DNA from: CALJIC01 sp039805565
Lineage (GTDB): Bacteria > Chloroflexota > Chloroflexia > Chloroflexales > Roseiflexaceae
Direction of reading: 5' to 3'
Assembly: GCA_039805565.1 (NCBI GenBank)
Contig: JBDLTZ010000100.1
Location: 1-64,000 of the forward strand
DNA length: 64,000 nucleotides
Of this stretch, positions 55,883 to 64,000 are shown one piece after another; the first letter of the stretch is position 1, and each line of letters begins with the position of its first letter. The position numbers and the translations under genes are program-made. The notes below the pieces were generated by a model. The model was not told where the DNA came from and did not search any database. It saw only the letters and a program-made list of their open reading frames with translations.

Positions 55883-56500
55883 ATGGAGCAGTCGTTCGAG
55901 CCAGGCCAGATCATCATTCTGAACGGCGCCCCCCGCTCGGGTAAGTCCAGCATCGCCGCCGCCATCCAGGAGACCTTCGACGGCCTCTGGATGAACCTGG
56001 GAGTCGACCGCTTCATGCAGATGACGCCGGCGCGCTACCACCCCGGGATCGGGCTGCGCCCCGGCGGCGAGCGCCCGGACCTCGAGCCGCTCGTGGCGAG
56101 GCTGTACGCCGCGATGTACGAGTCGATCGCCGCCCACAGCCGCCTCGGGCTAAACGTGGTGGTCGACGTGGGCCACCACGACTCCTACGCCATCCCGCGC
56201 GGCATCCTCCCAGCGTGTGCCCGCCGGCTGCGCGGCCTCCCGGCGCTCCTCGTGGGGGTGCGCTGCCCGCTCGAGGCCATCCTGGAGCGCCGCCGCAGCA
56301 GCGGCTACCTCGCGGGCCAGGCGGGCGACGAGGCGGTGCCCCCGCCCATCCTCCGCTGGCAGCACGAGGTCCACATCCCCGGCATCTACGACCTGGAGGT
56401 TGACACTAGCGTGCTGAGCCCCCAGCAGTGCGCCGAGCGCATTCGCCGCCACCTCGCCGAGGGCCCCGCGCCCGCCGCGCTCGTGAGGCTTGAGGCTTGA
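55883..56500 (+). CDS. Chloramphenicol phosphotransferase-like kinase
   Basis: 205 residues. P-loop LNGAPRSGKSSIA at about 13-25 and the lid region LWMNLGVDRFMQMTPARYHPG resemble CPT of Streptomyces venezuelae, followed by VVVDVGHHDSY, LLVGVRCPLEAILERRRSSGYLAGQA (the lid arginines) and HIPGIYDLEVDTSVLSP. CPT phosphorylates the primary hydroxyl of chloramphenicol; most homologues have unknown substrates. The C-terminus (VRLEA) and stop are written by the heptad arm of copy 5. Stop at 56498-56500. Confidence 0.82.
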   Translation: MEQSFEPGQIIILNGAPRSGKSSIAAAIQETFDGLWMNLGVDRFMQMTPARYHPGIGLRPGGERPDLEPLVARLYAAMYESIAAHSRLGLNVVVDVGHHDSYAIPRGILPACARRLRGLPALLVGVRCPLEAILERRRSSGYLAGQAGDEAVPPPILRWQHEVHIPGIYDLEVDTSVLSPQQCAERIRRHLAEGPAPAALVRLEA

Positions 56501-56684
56501 GGCGTGAGGCGTGAGAGCCGGGGACCGATGCTCTTGAGGCGTGAGGCGTGAGAGCCGGGGGTGAGTTGAATCGTGAGGCGTGAGAGCCGGGAAGTGATCG
56601 GTGCTGTGCAGCTTCGATCGCTTCCTGGCTCTTCAGCGTTCAGCGTTCAGCGTTCAGCGTTCCGCAGTCAGCGTTCCGCGGTCA
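56484..56684. repeat. Composite heptad-arm/hairpin element (copy 5, largest)
   Basis: Left side 56484-56587: three blocks of TGAGGCG/TGAGGCT units, each ending TGAGAGC-CGGG. Core 56588-56629: a 17-bp hairpin, GAGCC-G-GGAAG-T-GATCG (56584-56600) against CGATC-G-CTTCC-T-GGCTC (56615-56631) with two G-T pairs as the only non-Watson-Crick positions, loop of 14. Right arm 56629-56684: CTCTTCA, three GCGTTCA, then two 14-base units ending GTCA. It sits between convergent genes and contains the stops of both (56498-56500 and 56668-56670). Confidence 0.9.
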
Positions 56685-57738
56685 GGTGTGCCGCCAGCAG
56701 TGCGTCGAACTCCGCCGGCTTCTCGATATAGGGCGTATGGCCGCACTCCGCGAACACCTCCTCGCGGTACGTACCGCCTGCCTCGCGGTAGCGCTCCAGC
56801 ACGAAGCGCACCTGGCCCACCATCGGCTGCGGCGGATGGATCTCCGCACCCGGCCACCCGGGCACCGCGCCGATCTGGCCCAGGAAGCCGAGGTCGAACA
56901 GCGACGTGTCCGACACAATCTGGTCGTCGGCGCCGCGCACCCAAAGCACCGGCGGCTTGTGCGCCGCGCCCACAAAGCGCGCCACCACGTCGCCCGCGTA
57001 CTTCGGCGAGATCGCGTTGATCGGCCCGAGCACGCCCGGCGCCGCCCCCGGCCAGTTCGCGGAGGGCGTCATGTCGCCCGGGTACTTGTCCGGCCCAACC
57101 TTCTCTCTGAGCATGGACGAGAGCAGCTCTTCCTCGCGCGCCGATACGAACGGCGACTTCCAGTAGAAGCTGTTCATCACCACGCGTGGCGAGGCCAGGC
57201 CGTGCTCTGTACCGCGGTAGCCCTCCCCCATAAGACGCGCGAACTCCGGGTTCACCGTGCCGCCGCCCGACGCCCCAAAATCCTCGTAGGTCGGCGTCCC
57301 CTCCACATCGCGCGTGCCGCCGAAGCCGAACGGCGAGCTCGGGGCCGCGAGTGTGACGCTGAGGATGGCCTGCCCGGCCGCGGGGACCAGGCCGAACAGC
57401 ACCGAGCCGCCGAGCGAGTGCCCGACGACGTGGTAGTGCGAGAGGCCCAGCGTCGCCACAAGCGCCAGCAGGTCGTCCACCCAGTCGCCGACACCGCGCG
57501 TAGCGTCCACCAGCGCATCCTCAGTGTCGCCGTAGCCGCGTAGGTCCGGCGCGACGCCGCGAAAGCCAGGAGGAAGGCGCAGCATCGTCTCTTCCCAGAA
57601 GGTCGCCGAGGAGGCGTTGCCGTGGACGAACAGCACCGGGGTGCCGTCCTCAGGGCCGCTGAGCAGCACATGGGTCCGGAGGCGAGGCGTGTCGATCATC
57701 CGTGAGGTGATGCCGGGTAGCGTGGGGATGGTACTCAC
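56668..57738 (-). CDS. Alpha/beta hydrolase
   Basis: 356 residues, about 60 longer than the minimal fold. Oxyanion hole VLFVHGNASSATFWEE, nucleophile elbow VVGHSLGGSVL, acid in VRGADDQIVSD and catalytic His in FAECGHTPYIEKPAEF. The lid between strands 6 and 7 is long (about 120 residues). Hydrolase of unknown ester, epoxide or amide. The last five codons (LTAER) lie in the heptad arm, as does the stop. ATG 57738 with a plausible GGAG site. Confidence 0.9.
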   Translation of the reverse strand: MSTIPTLPGITSRMIDTPRLRTHVLLSGPEDGTPVLFVHGNASSATFWEETMLRLPPGFRGVAPDLRGYGDTEDALVDATRGVGDWVDDLLALVATLGLSHYHVVGHSLGGSVLFGLVPAAGQAILSVTLAAPSSPFGFGGTRDVEGTPTYEDFGASGGGTVNPEFARLMGEGYRGTEHGLASPRVVMNSFYWKSPFVSAREEELLSSMLREKVGPDKYPGDMTPSANWPGAAPGVLGPINAISPKYAGDVVARFVGAAHKPPVLWVRGADDQIVSDTSLFDLGFLGQIGAVPGWPGAEIHPPQPMVGQVRFVLERYREAGGTYREEVFAECGHTPYIEKPAEFDALLAAHLTAER

Positions 57739-57855
57739 TCGGTGCTCCTTCAGTGTGAACGGATCGGGGCTTCAGTAGTATGTAGGCACGAAGTGCAACG
57801 TGCAACTTCCACGGGTAGGCCGATTGATGCTGGAACAGATCTCCCTCTTGATGTT

Positions 57856-59388
57856 TCACTTCCCGTAGCGCTCTCGCAGCTCCTGCTTGTCCACCTTGCC
57901 GGCTGCGGTCTTGGGCAGCGACGGGGTGAACACGACCGCGCGGGGGATCTTGTAGCGCGCCAGCCGCTCGCGGCAGAACCCGAGCAGGTCGTCGGCGTCA
58001 AGCACAGCCTCGGGGAGTGCCGCCACCACCGCCAGACCCACCTCACCCCACTTCGGGTCCGGCACGCCCACGACCGCCGCCTCGGCCACGGCTGGGTGGG
58101 ACGCCAGGACGCTCTCGATCTCCGCCGGGTAGATGTTCTCTCCGCCAGAGATGATCACGTCCTTCAGGCGCCCGACGATCGTGTAGCAGCCATCCTCATC
58201 GGAGCGCGCCAGGTCGCCGGTGTGCAGCCAGCCGCCCACGATCGCCCGGGCCGTCTCCTCAGGGCGGCGCCAGTAGCCGGCGCAGACGTGCGGGCCGCGG
58301 ACGTGAAGCTCGCCGACCTCGCCCGGCGCGCACGGCCGCCCCTCGGCATCCATCACTCGCGCATCGATGTGCATGAGCGGGTAGCCGACGGCCCCGGGCT
58401 TGCGCCGCAGCTCCTCGGAGGGCAGCCAGAAGGTGTTCGGGCCGGCCTCGGTGAGCCCGTAGCCCAGCTTGAAGTCCACCCCACGCGCCCAGAACGCCTC
58501 GCGCACCGGGTCGGGGCAGGGCGCGCCGCCGCTGATCACCAGCTTGAGGCACGCGAAGTCGGCCGTGGCCCAGCGCGGGTGCTGCTGCAGCGCCACGAAC
58601 ATCGTCGGCACGCCGAAGAACAGCGTCACGCCCGCGCCCTCGAGCAGATCGTACACCTGCTCCGGGTCGAAGCCGCGGCAGACGACCGACGCTCCCCCGG
58701 CGTAGACCAGCGGCGCGGTGAAGACGTTCAGGCCGCCGGTGTGGAACAGCGGCGCGTTGAGGATCGCCACGTCGTCCTGACACAGGCCCCAGCTCGTGAC
58801 CGTGTTGACGGCGTTCCAGGTGATGTTGCCGTGGGTCAGCAGCGCGCCCTTCGGCAGCCCGGTAGTGCCGCCAGTGTAGCAGATCACCCACGGGTCATCC
58901 CAGGAGAGCTCGACGGGCGGCGGCGGGGTGTCGGGAAGCCGCTCGCGCTCGGCGAGCAGGAGGTCATCGGGGCTGACGCGGGCGGCTTCGTCCAGCGCCA
59001 GGTAGCGGCCCACCGGCGCGCCGGCCTCGCGCAGCGCGGCGACCTGCGCGGCAAAAGCCGGGCCGTAGACCAGCGCGGCGGGAGTGGCGTCGGCAACCAG
59101 CGCGGCGAGCTCGTGGGCCGTGAGCCGCCAGTTGAGGGTCTGGAGCACGGCGCCGAGCTTGCCACAGGCGAACCAGAGGTCCAGGTAGGGGACGCAGTTG
59201 TGTGCGAGCACGGCCACGCGGTCGCCGCGGCTCACGCCGAGACGCTCGCGGAGCAGGTGGGCGGTGCGGTTAGCGGCGACGTCCCAGGCGCGGTACGAGA
59301 TTGCCCGGCCGCCATCGGTCTCGTCGATCAGGGCGGTCCGTGAGGGGGAGAGCCGGGCGCGCCGCCCGAGCCAGTCGCCGATCAGCAT
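57856..59388 (-). CDS. Long-chain acyl-CoA synthetase/AMP-dependent ligase
   Basis: 510 residues of the ANL superfamily: forms acyl-AMP and then acyl-CoA. P-loop-like CYTGGTTGLPKGALLTHGNITWN, AILNAPLFHTGGLNVFTAPL, KLGYGLTEAGPNTF (A4/A5), GELHVRGPHVCAGYW, GWLHTGDLARSDEDGCYTIVGRLKDVIISGGENIYPAEIE (A7/A8) and the catalytic lysine in PKTAAGKVDKQELR (A10). Complete and apparently active. Specificity (fatty acid, malonate, aromatic acid) not readable. Transcribed alone; its start lies divergent to PPK2. Confidence 0.93.
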   Translation of the reverse strand: MLIGDWLGRRARLSPSRTALIDETDGGRAISYRAWDVAANRTAHLLRERLGVSRGDRVAVLAHNCVPYLDLWFACGKLGAVLQTLNWRLTAHELAALVADATPAALVYGPAFAAQVAALREAGAPVGRYLALDEAARVSPDDLLLAERERLPDTPPPPVELSWDDPWVICYTGGTTGLPKGALLTHGNITWNAVNTVTSWGLCQDDVAILNAPLFHTGGLNVFTAPLVYAGGASVVCRGFDPEQVYDLLEGAGVTLFFGVPTMFVALQQHPRWATADFACLKLVISGGAPCPDPVREAFWARGVDFKLGYGLTEAGPNTFWLPSEELRRKPGAVGYPLMHIDARVMDAEGRPCAPGEVGELHVRGPHVCAGYWRRPEETARAIVGGWLHTGDLARSDEDGCYTIVGRLKDVIISGGENIYPAEIESVLASHPAVAEAAVVGVPDPKWGEVGLAVVAALPEAVLDADDLLGFCRERLARYKIPRAVVFTPSLPKTAAGKVDKQELRERYGK

Positions 59389-59594
59389 GGGTCCTCACTC
59401 GCATCGCCGGGGAGGCGGCGGCAGCGTCCTTGAGATGTGCGACACGCGGTACGGCAATGCTAGCGGAGCCAGTTACATTCGAGTAACAGGGCATCGGCGG
59501 CCAGCGCGTACCAGGCGCCCGTGGCCGAATACGTGCTGATATCAAAGTTGGAGGAGCACGCACCGAGATGCCGCGCATAGCAGGGAGACACCAC

Positions 59595-60467
59595 ATGGAG
59601 CCCAAGGACTGGCTTGTGCAGCCTGACCGCAAGCAGATTCGCCTCGCCCAGCACCCCACCGACGCCAGTGGAGCGCTCGCCGACGAGGATGCCGCCCGGG
59701 AGCACGCCACCGCGCTGATGAGCGAGCTGACGCGCTGTCAGGCCATATTCCATGCGCACGCCCAGTACGGGCTGCTCGTCCTCCTGCACGGGATGGATGC
59801 CGCCGGCAAAGATGAGACCATCCAGACAGTCTTCTCCTCGCTCGACCCGCAAGTGTGCCAGGCGAAGCAGTTCAAGGCCCCGACGACGACCGAGCGGCAG
59901 CACGACTACCTCTGGCGGGCGGCCCAGGCGCTGCCCACCCGCGGCCAGGTGGCCGTCTTCAACCGCTCGTACTACGAGCAGGTCACCTCCGAGCAGATCT
60001 ACCCCGACCAGATCGACCAGTGGGGCCTGCCGCCCAAGGCGCGCGAGGACCTCTGGGACAAGCGCTACGCCCAGATCAACAGCTTCGAGCGCCACCTTGT
60101 CGAGAACGGGTTTCGGGTCATCAAGCTCTTTCTGCACATCTCGAAAGAGATCGAGCGAGAGCGCCTGCTGGAGCGGATCGACCGGCCGGAGCTCCAGGGA
60201 GAATTCTCCGAGTCCGATCTGCGGCACCACCACGACTGGGACGCCTTTCAGACATCCTACGAGGCCATGCTCTCCCGGACGAGCACGGCGTGGTCGCCCT
60301 GGTACGTCATCCCCGCCAACCAGCGCTGGTACACCTACGCGGCGGTCACATCGGTGCTGGTCCGCGAGCTCAAGTCGCTCCACACCGACTTCCCATCACT
60401 CGACGATGCGGCGCAGCGGAAGCTCCAGGAGGCGCGCGTGGAGCTGCTGCGCGAGCGGAGCGTGTGA
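59595..60467 (+). CDS. ppk2: Polyphosphate kinase 2 family protein
   Basis: Transfers phosphate between polyphosphate and nucleoside mono/diphosphates. 290 residues. Walker A LLHGMDAAGKDETIQTVFSSLDPQ at about 63-85, then FKAPTTTERQHDYLWRAAQALPTRGQVAVFNRSYYEQV (Walker B Asp replaced by the FNRSYYE lid motif typical for PPK2), KLFLHISKEIERERLLERIDRPEL and WSPWYVIPANQRWYTYAAVTSVL. These are diagnostic for the class that uses polyP to phosphorylate AMP or ADP/GDP (class I or III). Start MEPKDWLVQP at 59595 has GGGAG upstream and matches family N-termini; 59568 is an alternative ATG. Confidence 0.94.
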   Translation: MEPKDWLVQPDRKQIRLAQHPTDASGALADEDAAREHATALMSELTRCQAIFHAHAQYGLLVLLHGMDAAGKDETIQTVFSSLDPQVCQAKQFKAPTTTERQHDYLWRAAQALPTRGQVAVFNRSYYEQVTSEQIYPDQIDQWGLPPKAREDLWDKRYAQINSFERHLVENGFRVIKLFLHISKEIERERLLERIDRPELQGEFSESDLRHHHDWDAFQTSYEAMLSRTSTAWSPWYVIPANQRWYTYAAVTSVLVRELKSLHTDFPSLDDAAQRKLQEARVELLRERSV

Positions 60468-60616
60468 CCGCAGCGTCGCAGCCCTCGCGCCCCGTGGTAC
60501 ACTGACCACACACCCCATCGGAATGAGGATGGCGATGATCCACTCTGAGCAGATCGTGCGTTGCCTGGAACCGCCGCGGCGCGAGGGGTGGAGCTGACGC
60601 CGGCAGGGGAGGTTGT

Positions 60617-62008
60617 ATGGACATCACGCTCTTCGGCGCGGCCGGCGAGGTGACCGGCTCAGCGTACTACGTCGAGACCGAGCGGGCGCGGGTGCTGGTG
60701 GACTTCGGCATCTTCCAGGGCGGCCGGGCCGACGAGCAGCGCAACCGCGTACCCGATGGGCTGGACGTGGGCGCGCTCGACGCGGTGGTGCTGACCCACG
60801 CACACCTGGACCACAGCGGGCGGCTGCCCCTGCTGGCGCGCGCCGGGTATCGCCAGCCGATCTACGCCACCCCCGGCACGATCGACATCGTCGGCCTGCT
60901 GCTGCGCGACTCCGCCCGCATCCAGCAGGACGACGCCGCGCGCGAGAACCGCCGCCGCGAGCGGGCCGGGCTGGCGCCGCTGCCGCCGCCCTACACCGAG
61001 GAGGACGTCGAGCGGCTGCTGGGGCTGCTGGAGCCGCTGCCCTACGACGCCCCGCTCGAGGTGGCGCCGGGCGTGGCGGTGCGCGCCCGCGAGGCCGGGC
61101 ACGTGCTGGGGTCGGCCAGCCTGGAGCTCGGCGCTGAGGAGGGCAGGCGCCGCACCGCCGTGGTCTTCTCGGGCGACATCGGGCCGCGCAGCGTGCCCAT
61201 CCTGCGCGACCCCGAGCCGCCCGCGCGGGCCGACTTGGTGTTCCTCGAGTCCACCTACGGCGACCGCGACCACCGGCCGCTGGCGGAGACCGTGGCCGAG
61301 TTCGAGAAGCTGGTGCTGGAGGCCGTGCTGAACCGCGGCAAGATCCTCGTCCCCTCGTTCGCCGTCGGGCGCGCGCAGCAGCTCCTGTACCACCTCGCCG
61401 AGCTGTTCGAGCGCGGCGCCGTGCCGCCGTTCCCGGTCTACCTCGACAGCCCGATGGGCATCGCCGCCACCGAGATCTACCTGCGCCACCCCGAGCTGGC
61501 CGACGACGACCCGGGCGCCTTCGAGTCGCGGCGGGCGCTGCGGCGGGCGCTGGAGACCCTGAGCTTCACCGCGTCGGCGGCCGAGTCGCGCGAGCTGAAC
61601 GACATGGACGGCCCATGTATGATCATCGCCGGCTCAGGCATGGCCAACGCCGGCCGGATCGTCCACCACCTGCGACACAACCTGTGGCGGCGCGAGGCGG
61701 TGGTGCTGATCGTCGGCTACCAGGCCGAGGGGACGCTGGGGCGGCAGCTGGCCGAGGGGGCGCGGCAGGTGTCGATCTTCGGCGACCGGATCGCGGTGCG
61801 GGCGAAGGTGCGGACGCTGGGCGGCTTCAGCGCGCACGCCGGACAGAGCGAGCTGCTGGAGTGGGTGCGGCCGATGGCCGAGGGCGGGGCGCGGGTGGCG
61901 CTGACCCACGGTGAGGCGCGCGGACGTCTGCCGCTGGCCGAGCTGATCGCCAGGCGCTACGGTGTCGAGCCGGAGCTGCCGGAGCTCGGCGATGTAATCG
62001 CGGTGTAG
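60617..62008 (+). CDS. Beta-CASP metallo-beta-lactamase nuclease
   Basis: 463 residues. MBL motifs: FGAAGEVTGSAYYVE, LTHAHLDHSGRLPLL (HxHxDH), HVLGSASLEL, VVFSGDIGPRS; beta-CASP: LESTYGDRDH (motif A), VPSFAVGRAQQLLYHL, VYLDSPMGIAATEIY, MIIAGSGMANAGRIVHHLRHNLW, and the RMMBL-type RNA-specificity end GGFSAHAGQSELLEWVRP. An RNA (or DNA) processing exonuclease or endonuclease of the CPSF-73/YtzJ-like group. Often found near PPK2 genes. GGAGG precedes the ATG. Confidence 0.92.
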   Translation: MDITLFGAAGEVTGSAYYVETERARVLVDFGIFQGGRADEQRNRVPDGLDVGALDAVVLTHAHLDHSGRLPLLARAGYRQPIYATPGTIDIVGLLLRDSARIQQDDAARENRRRERAGLAPLPPPYTEEDVERLLGLLEPLPYDAPLEVAPGVAVRAREAGHVLGSASLELGAEEGRRRTAVVFSGDIGPRSVPILRDPEPPARADLVFLESTYGDRDHRPLAETVAEFEKLVLEAVLNRGKILVPSFAVGRAQQLLYHLAELFERGAVPPFPVYLDSPMGIAATEIYLRHPELADDDPGAFESRRALRRALETLSFTASAAESRELNDMDGPCMIIAGSGMANAGRIVHHLRHNLWRREAVVLIVGYQAEGTLGRQLAEGARQVSIFGDRIAVRAKVRTLGGFSAHAGQSELLEWVRPMAEGGARVALTHGEARGRLPLAELIARRYGVEPELPELGDVIAV

Positions 62009-62015
62009 GGCGGCC

Positions 62016-62050
62016 TGAGCGCTGAACGATGAAGGCTGAAGACTGAGCGG
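62016..62050 (+). repeat. Single heptad arm (five TGA units)
   Basis: TGAGCGC, TGAACGA, TGAAGGC, TGAAGAC, TGAGCGG, eight bases after the stop codon of the beta-CASP gene. No hairpin core or opposite arm follows. The same unit type as the composite elements. Confidence 0.65.
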
Positions 62051-62111
62051 AGCGAAGCCAAACCTGCGCTACACTGTCACCGACACCGCTGCCTGTCACA
62101 GGAGCGCCCCA

Positions 62112-63719
62112 ATGCTCGAAGACCTGTACACCTCACCGTACCACGTCCGCCGCTTCCCGCTCGTGGCAGCGAACGGCGTGGCCGCCACCAGCCACCCGCT
62201 GGCCGCGCAGGCCGGCCTAGCGATGCTCCAGCGCGGTGGCTCGGCCGTGGACGCCGCCGTGGCCATGGCCGCCGTGCTGACCGTCGTCGAGCCAACCTCG
62301 AACGGCATCGGCGGCGACGCCTTCGCCCTGGTGTGGGACGGCGCTCGCCTGCACGGCCTGAACGGCTCGGGCCGAGCCCCGGCCGCGCTCACCCCCGAGC
62401 TGGTGGCGCGCGCCGGCCACACCCAGATGCCCGCGCTCGGCTGGCTGCCCGTGACCGTCCCCGGCGCCCCGGCGGCCTGGGCCGACCTGCACGCCCGCTT
62501 CGGGAAGCTCCCGCTGGCTGAGGTGCTGGCGCCGGCGATCGGGTACGCCGAGCGCGGCCACCCGGTTACGCCGACCGTGGCGCTCAACTGGGAGCGGCGC
62601 GTGCGCCAGGCGCAGCAGCGGCACGAGCCGGAGTTCGCCGGGTTCCTGCCAACCTTCGCCCCCGGCGGGCGCGCGCCGCGCCCCGGCGAGCTCTTCGCCA
62701 GCCCGGGCCACGCCGCCACACTGCGCCGGATCGCCCAGAGCGCCGCGCGCGACTTCTACGAGGGCGAGACGGCCGCGGCGATCGCCGGGTTCGCGCGCCG
62801 CACCGGGGGGGCGCTGGCCGCAGAGGACCTTGCCGCCCACACCAGCACGTGGGTCGAGCCGATCGGCGTGGACTACCGCGGCTACACCGTGTGGGAGATC
62901 CCGCCGAACGGCCAGGGGATCGCGGCGCTGATCGCGCTCGGCGTGCTGGGCGGGCTGGACGTGGCGGCCCACGCGCGCGACTCGGCCGAGTCGTACCACC
63001 TGCAGATCGAGGCGATGAAGCTGGCCTTCGCCGACGCCTACCGCTACGTGGCGGACCCGGAGCGCGCCGAGGTACCGGTGCGCGGGCTGCTGGACCCGGC
63101 CTACCACGCGGCGCGCCGGGCGCTGATCGGGCCGCGGGCGCGGGCCCACGAGCCGGGCGAGCCGCCGCGCGGGGGCACGGTCTACCTGTGCGCCGCCGAC
63201 GCCGACGGCCTGATGGTGAGCATGATCCAGTCGAACTTCCAGGGGTTCGGCTCGGGGGTGGTGGTGCCGGGCACGGGCGTGGCGCTGCACAACCGCGGCC
63301 TCGGCTTTACCCTGGAGGCGGGCCACCCGAACCGGCTGGAGCCGGGCAAGCGTCCGTACCACACGATCATCCCGGCGTTCCTCACCCGGGGCGGCGAGGC
63401 GCTGGGGCCGTTCGGGGTGATGGGCGGTGAGATGCAGCCGCAGGGCCACGCGCAGGTGGCGGTGAACACGCTGGACTACGGCATGCACCCCCAGGCCGCC
63501 CTCGACGCACCGCGCTGGCGGGTGGAGGGGGACGTGGTACACCTGGAGTTGGAGACTCCGCGGCACGTGGTGGAGGGGCTGATCGCGCGCGGCCACCAGG
63601 TGCAGGTGCAGGGCGAGGTGGGCAGCTTCGGGCGCGGCCAGGCGATCTGGCGCCTCCCGAGCGGCGCCTACGTCGCCGGCGGCGAGTCGCGCTGCGACGG
63701 CGGGCCAGTGGGGTACTAG
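62112..63719 (+). CDS. ggt: Gamma-glutamyltransferase family protein
   Basis: 535 residues. N-terminal-nucleophile hydrolase made as one precursor and self-cleaved before a threonine. GGSAVDAAVAMAAVLTVVEPTSNGIGGDAFALVWDG, the nucleophile T356 in PRGGTVYLCAADADGLMVSMIQSNFQGFGSG, and RPYHTIIPAFLTRGGE with GVMGGEMQPQGHAQVAVNTLDYGMHPQAALDAPRW are the family signatures. No signal peptide is apparent (EDLYTSPYHVRRFPL at the start), so it may be cytoplasmic, which is more typical of GGT-like enzymes of unknown substrate than of glutathione GGT. ATG 62112 with GGAG upstream. Confidence 0.93.
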   Translation: MLEDLYTSPYHVRRFPLVAANGVAATSHPLAAQAGLAMLQRGGSAVDAAVAMAAVLTVVEPTSNGIGGDAFALVWDGARLHGLNGSGRAPAALTPELVARAGHTQMPALGWLPVTVPGAPAAWADLHARFGKLPLAEVLAPAIGYAERGHPVTPTVALNWERRVRQAQQRHEPEFAGFLPTFAPGGRAPRPGELFASPGHAATLRRIAQSAARDFYEGETAAAIAGFARRTGGALAAEDLAAHTSTWVEPIGVDYRGYTVWEIPPNGQGIAALIALGVLGGLDVAAHARDSAESYHLQIEAMKLAFADAYRYVADPERAEVPVRGLLDPAYHAARRALIGPRARAHEPGEPPRGGTVYLCAADADGLMVSMIQSNFQGFGSGVVVPGTGVALHNRGLGFTLEAGHPNRLEPGKRPYHTIIPAFLTRGGEALGPFGVMGGEMQPQGHAQVAVNTLDYGMHPQAALDAPRWRVEGDVVHLELETPRHVVEGLIARGHQVQVQGEVGSFGRGQAIWRLPSGAYVAGGESRCDGGPVGY

Positions 63720-63722
63720 ATC

Positions 63723-63789
63723 TGAACGCTGAATGCTTAAGCACCGCAGTGCGCTGAATCTCCCCCTCTCCTGCGGCAGGGAGAGTGGG
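63723..63789. repeat. Heptad pair and C/T-rich palindrome after ggt
   Basis: TGAACGC and TGAATGC at 63723-63736, just after the ggt stop, then an imperfect palindrome at about 63763-63789 (CCCTCTCCTGC ... GGCAGGGAGAG), a member of the palindrome family at 13026 and 41727. 63790-63914 contains no recognisable gene; a weak TTGATC (63840-63845), 17 bases, GAGAAT could be the promoter of the next gene. Confidence 0.5.
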
Positions 63790-63914
63790 CCGGGGGTGAA
63801 GGCCTTCCAGCTCCCTCCCTGACTCAGCCATATGCCCTATTGATCGGCGCCCTGAAGCGTGCGAGAATGAGCGTACTAATGCGGTAGAGAGTATCCGGCT
63901 GAGGAGAGAAGTCT

Positions 63915-64000
63915 ATGCGCGCCAGCGATACACTGCTCGCGGAGTTGCTCGCCCAGCACCCGCTTTCGGACGACCAGATGTTGCTGGGGCGACTGCTCGC
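63915..64000 (+). CDS. Start of an unidentified gene (cut by window edge)
   Basis: ATG at 63915-63917 preceded by GGAGAG at good distance, then 28 codons with the local codon bias reading MRASDTLLAELLAQHP and so on to the edge. The start of an alpha-helical soluble protein (ELLAQHPLSDDQMLLGRLL); too little to name. Confidence 0.55.
   Translation, partial: MRASDTLLAELLAQHPLSDDQMLLGRLL

Overview
The window is very GC-rich, densely coded bacterial chromosome with genes on both strands, short operons joined by 4-base stop/start overlaps, and no rRNA, tRNA or CRISPR array that I can see. Gene content (a CHAT protease beside an nSTAND-WD40 ATPase, a Ycf45-like R3H-type ATPase, a phytoene-desaturase fragment, LutABC, an actinobacteria-like codon bias without other actinobacterial markers) fits a member of the Chloroflexota best, but that is an inference and no marker gene proves it.

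Layout. 1-7.2 kb: the N-terminal part of a Kup potassium transporter, the Ycf45-like ATPase, biotin carboxylase (accC), an aldehyde dehydrogenase and an acryloyl-CoA reductase-type oxidoreductase (acuI). 7.2-12.9 kb: a two-gene minus-strand unit of a CHAT-domain protease and a large nSTAND1/WD40 signalling ATPase, a probable conflict or programmed-death module. 13-17.6 kb: a small hydrophilic protein, a RhaD-like aldolase and a hybrid histidine kinase preceded by the decayed remains of a second kinase. 17.6-19.9 kb: a scrap yard of RHS and transposase remnants next to an AAA ATPase carrying a PD-(D/E)XK nuclease-like tail. 20-25.6 kb: an oxidoreductase, a methyltransferase and a copper-resistance operon csoR-copZ-copA with a readable promoter and CsoR-type operator. 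25.7-31.6 kb: a complete mrpABCDEFG Na+/H+ antiporter operon. 31.9-42.1 kb: a GNAT acetyltransferase, a collapsed TnpB, an APH-like kinase, a flavin oxidoreductase, PEP carboxylase, a crtI fragment, the lactate-utilisation operon lutABC and a decayed regulator. 42.3-47.5 kb: an ECF-like sigma factor and a cobalamin operon btuFCD-cobO-cobU preceded by a cobalamin riboswitch with its own terminator hairpin. 47.5-64 kb: an endonuclease/phosphatase-fold protein, an SLC13 transporter with a small coupled gene, an SDR, a giant GT-C-like membrane protein, two small-molecule kinases (APH-like, CPT-like), an alpha/beta hydrolase, an acyl-CoA synthetase, PPK2, a beta-CASP nuclease, gamma-glutamyltransferase and the start of one more gene.

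The most unusual structure is not a gene. At least four intergenic places (about 25.6, 43.5, 51.6 and 56.5 kb) hold a composite element: tandem 7-base units beginning TGA on one side, a core that can fold into a hairpin, and tandem 7-base units ending TCA (the same kind of unit inverted) on the other. Because 7 is not a multiple of 3, the arms put stop codons into every frame, and all five genes that run into these elements stop inside an arm. Two cores 31 kb apart are near-identical and inverted. Single arms occur at 2.6, 62.0 and 63.7 kb.

Promoters that can be read by eye are often of the extended -10 type (TGN followed by TATAMT) with a poor -35, seen upstream of accC, the CHAT operon, the AAA-nuclease gene, the cobalamin operon and the 54.9 kb kinase.
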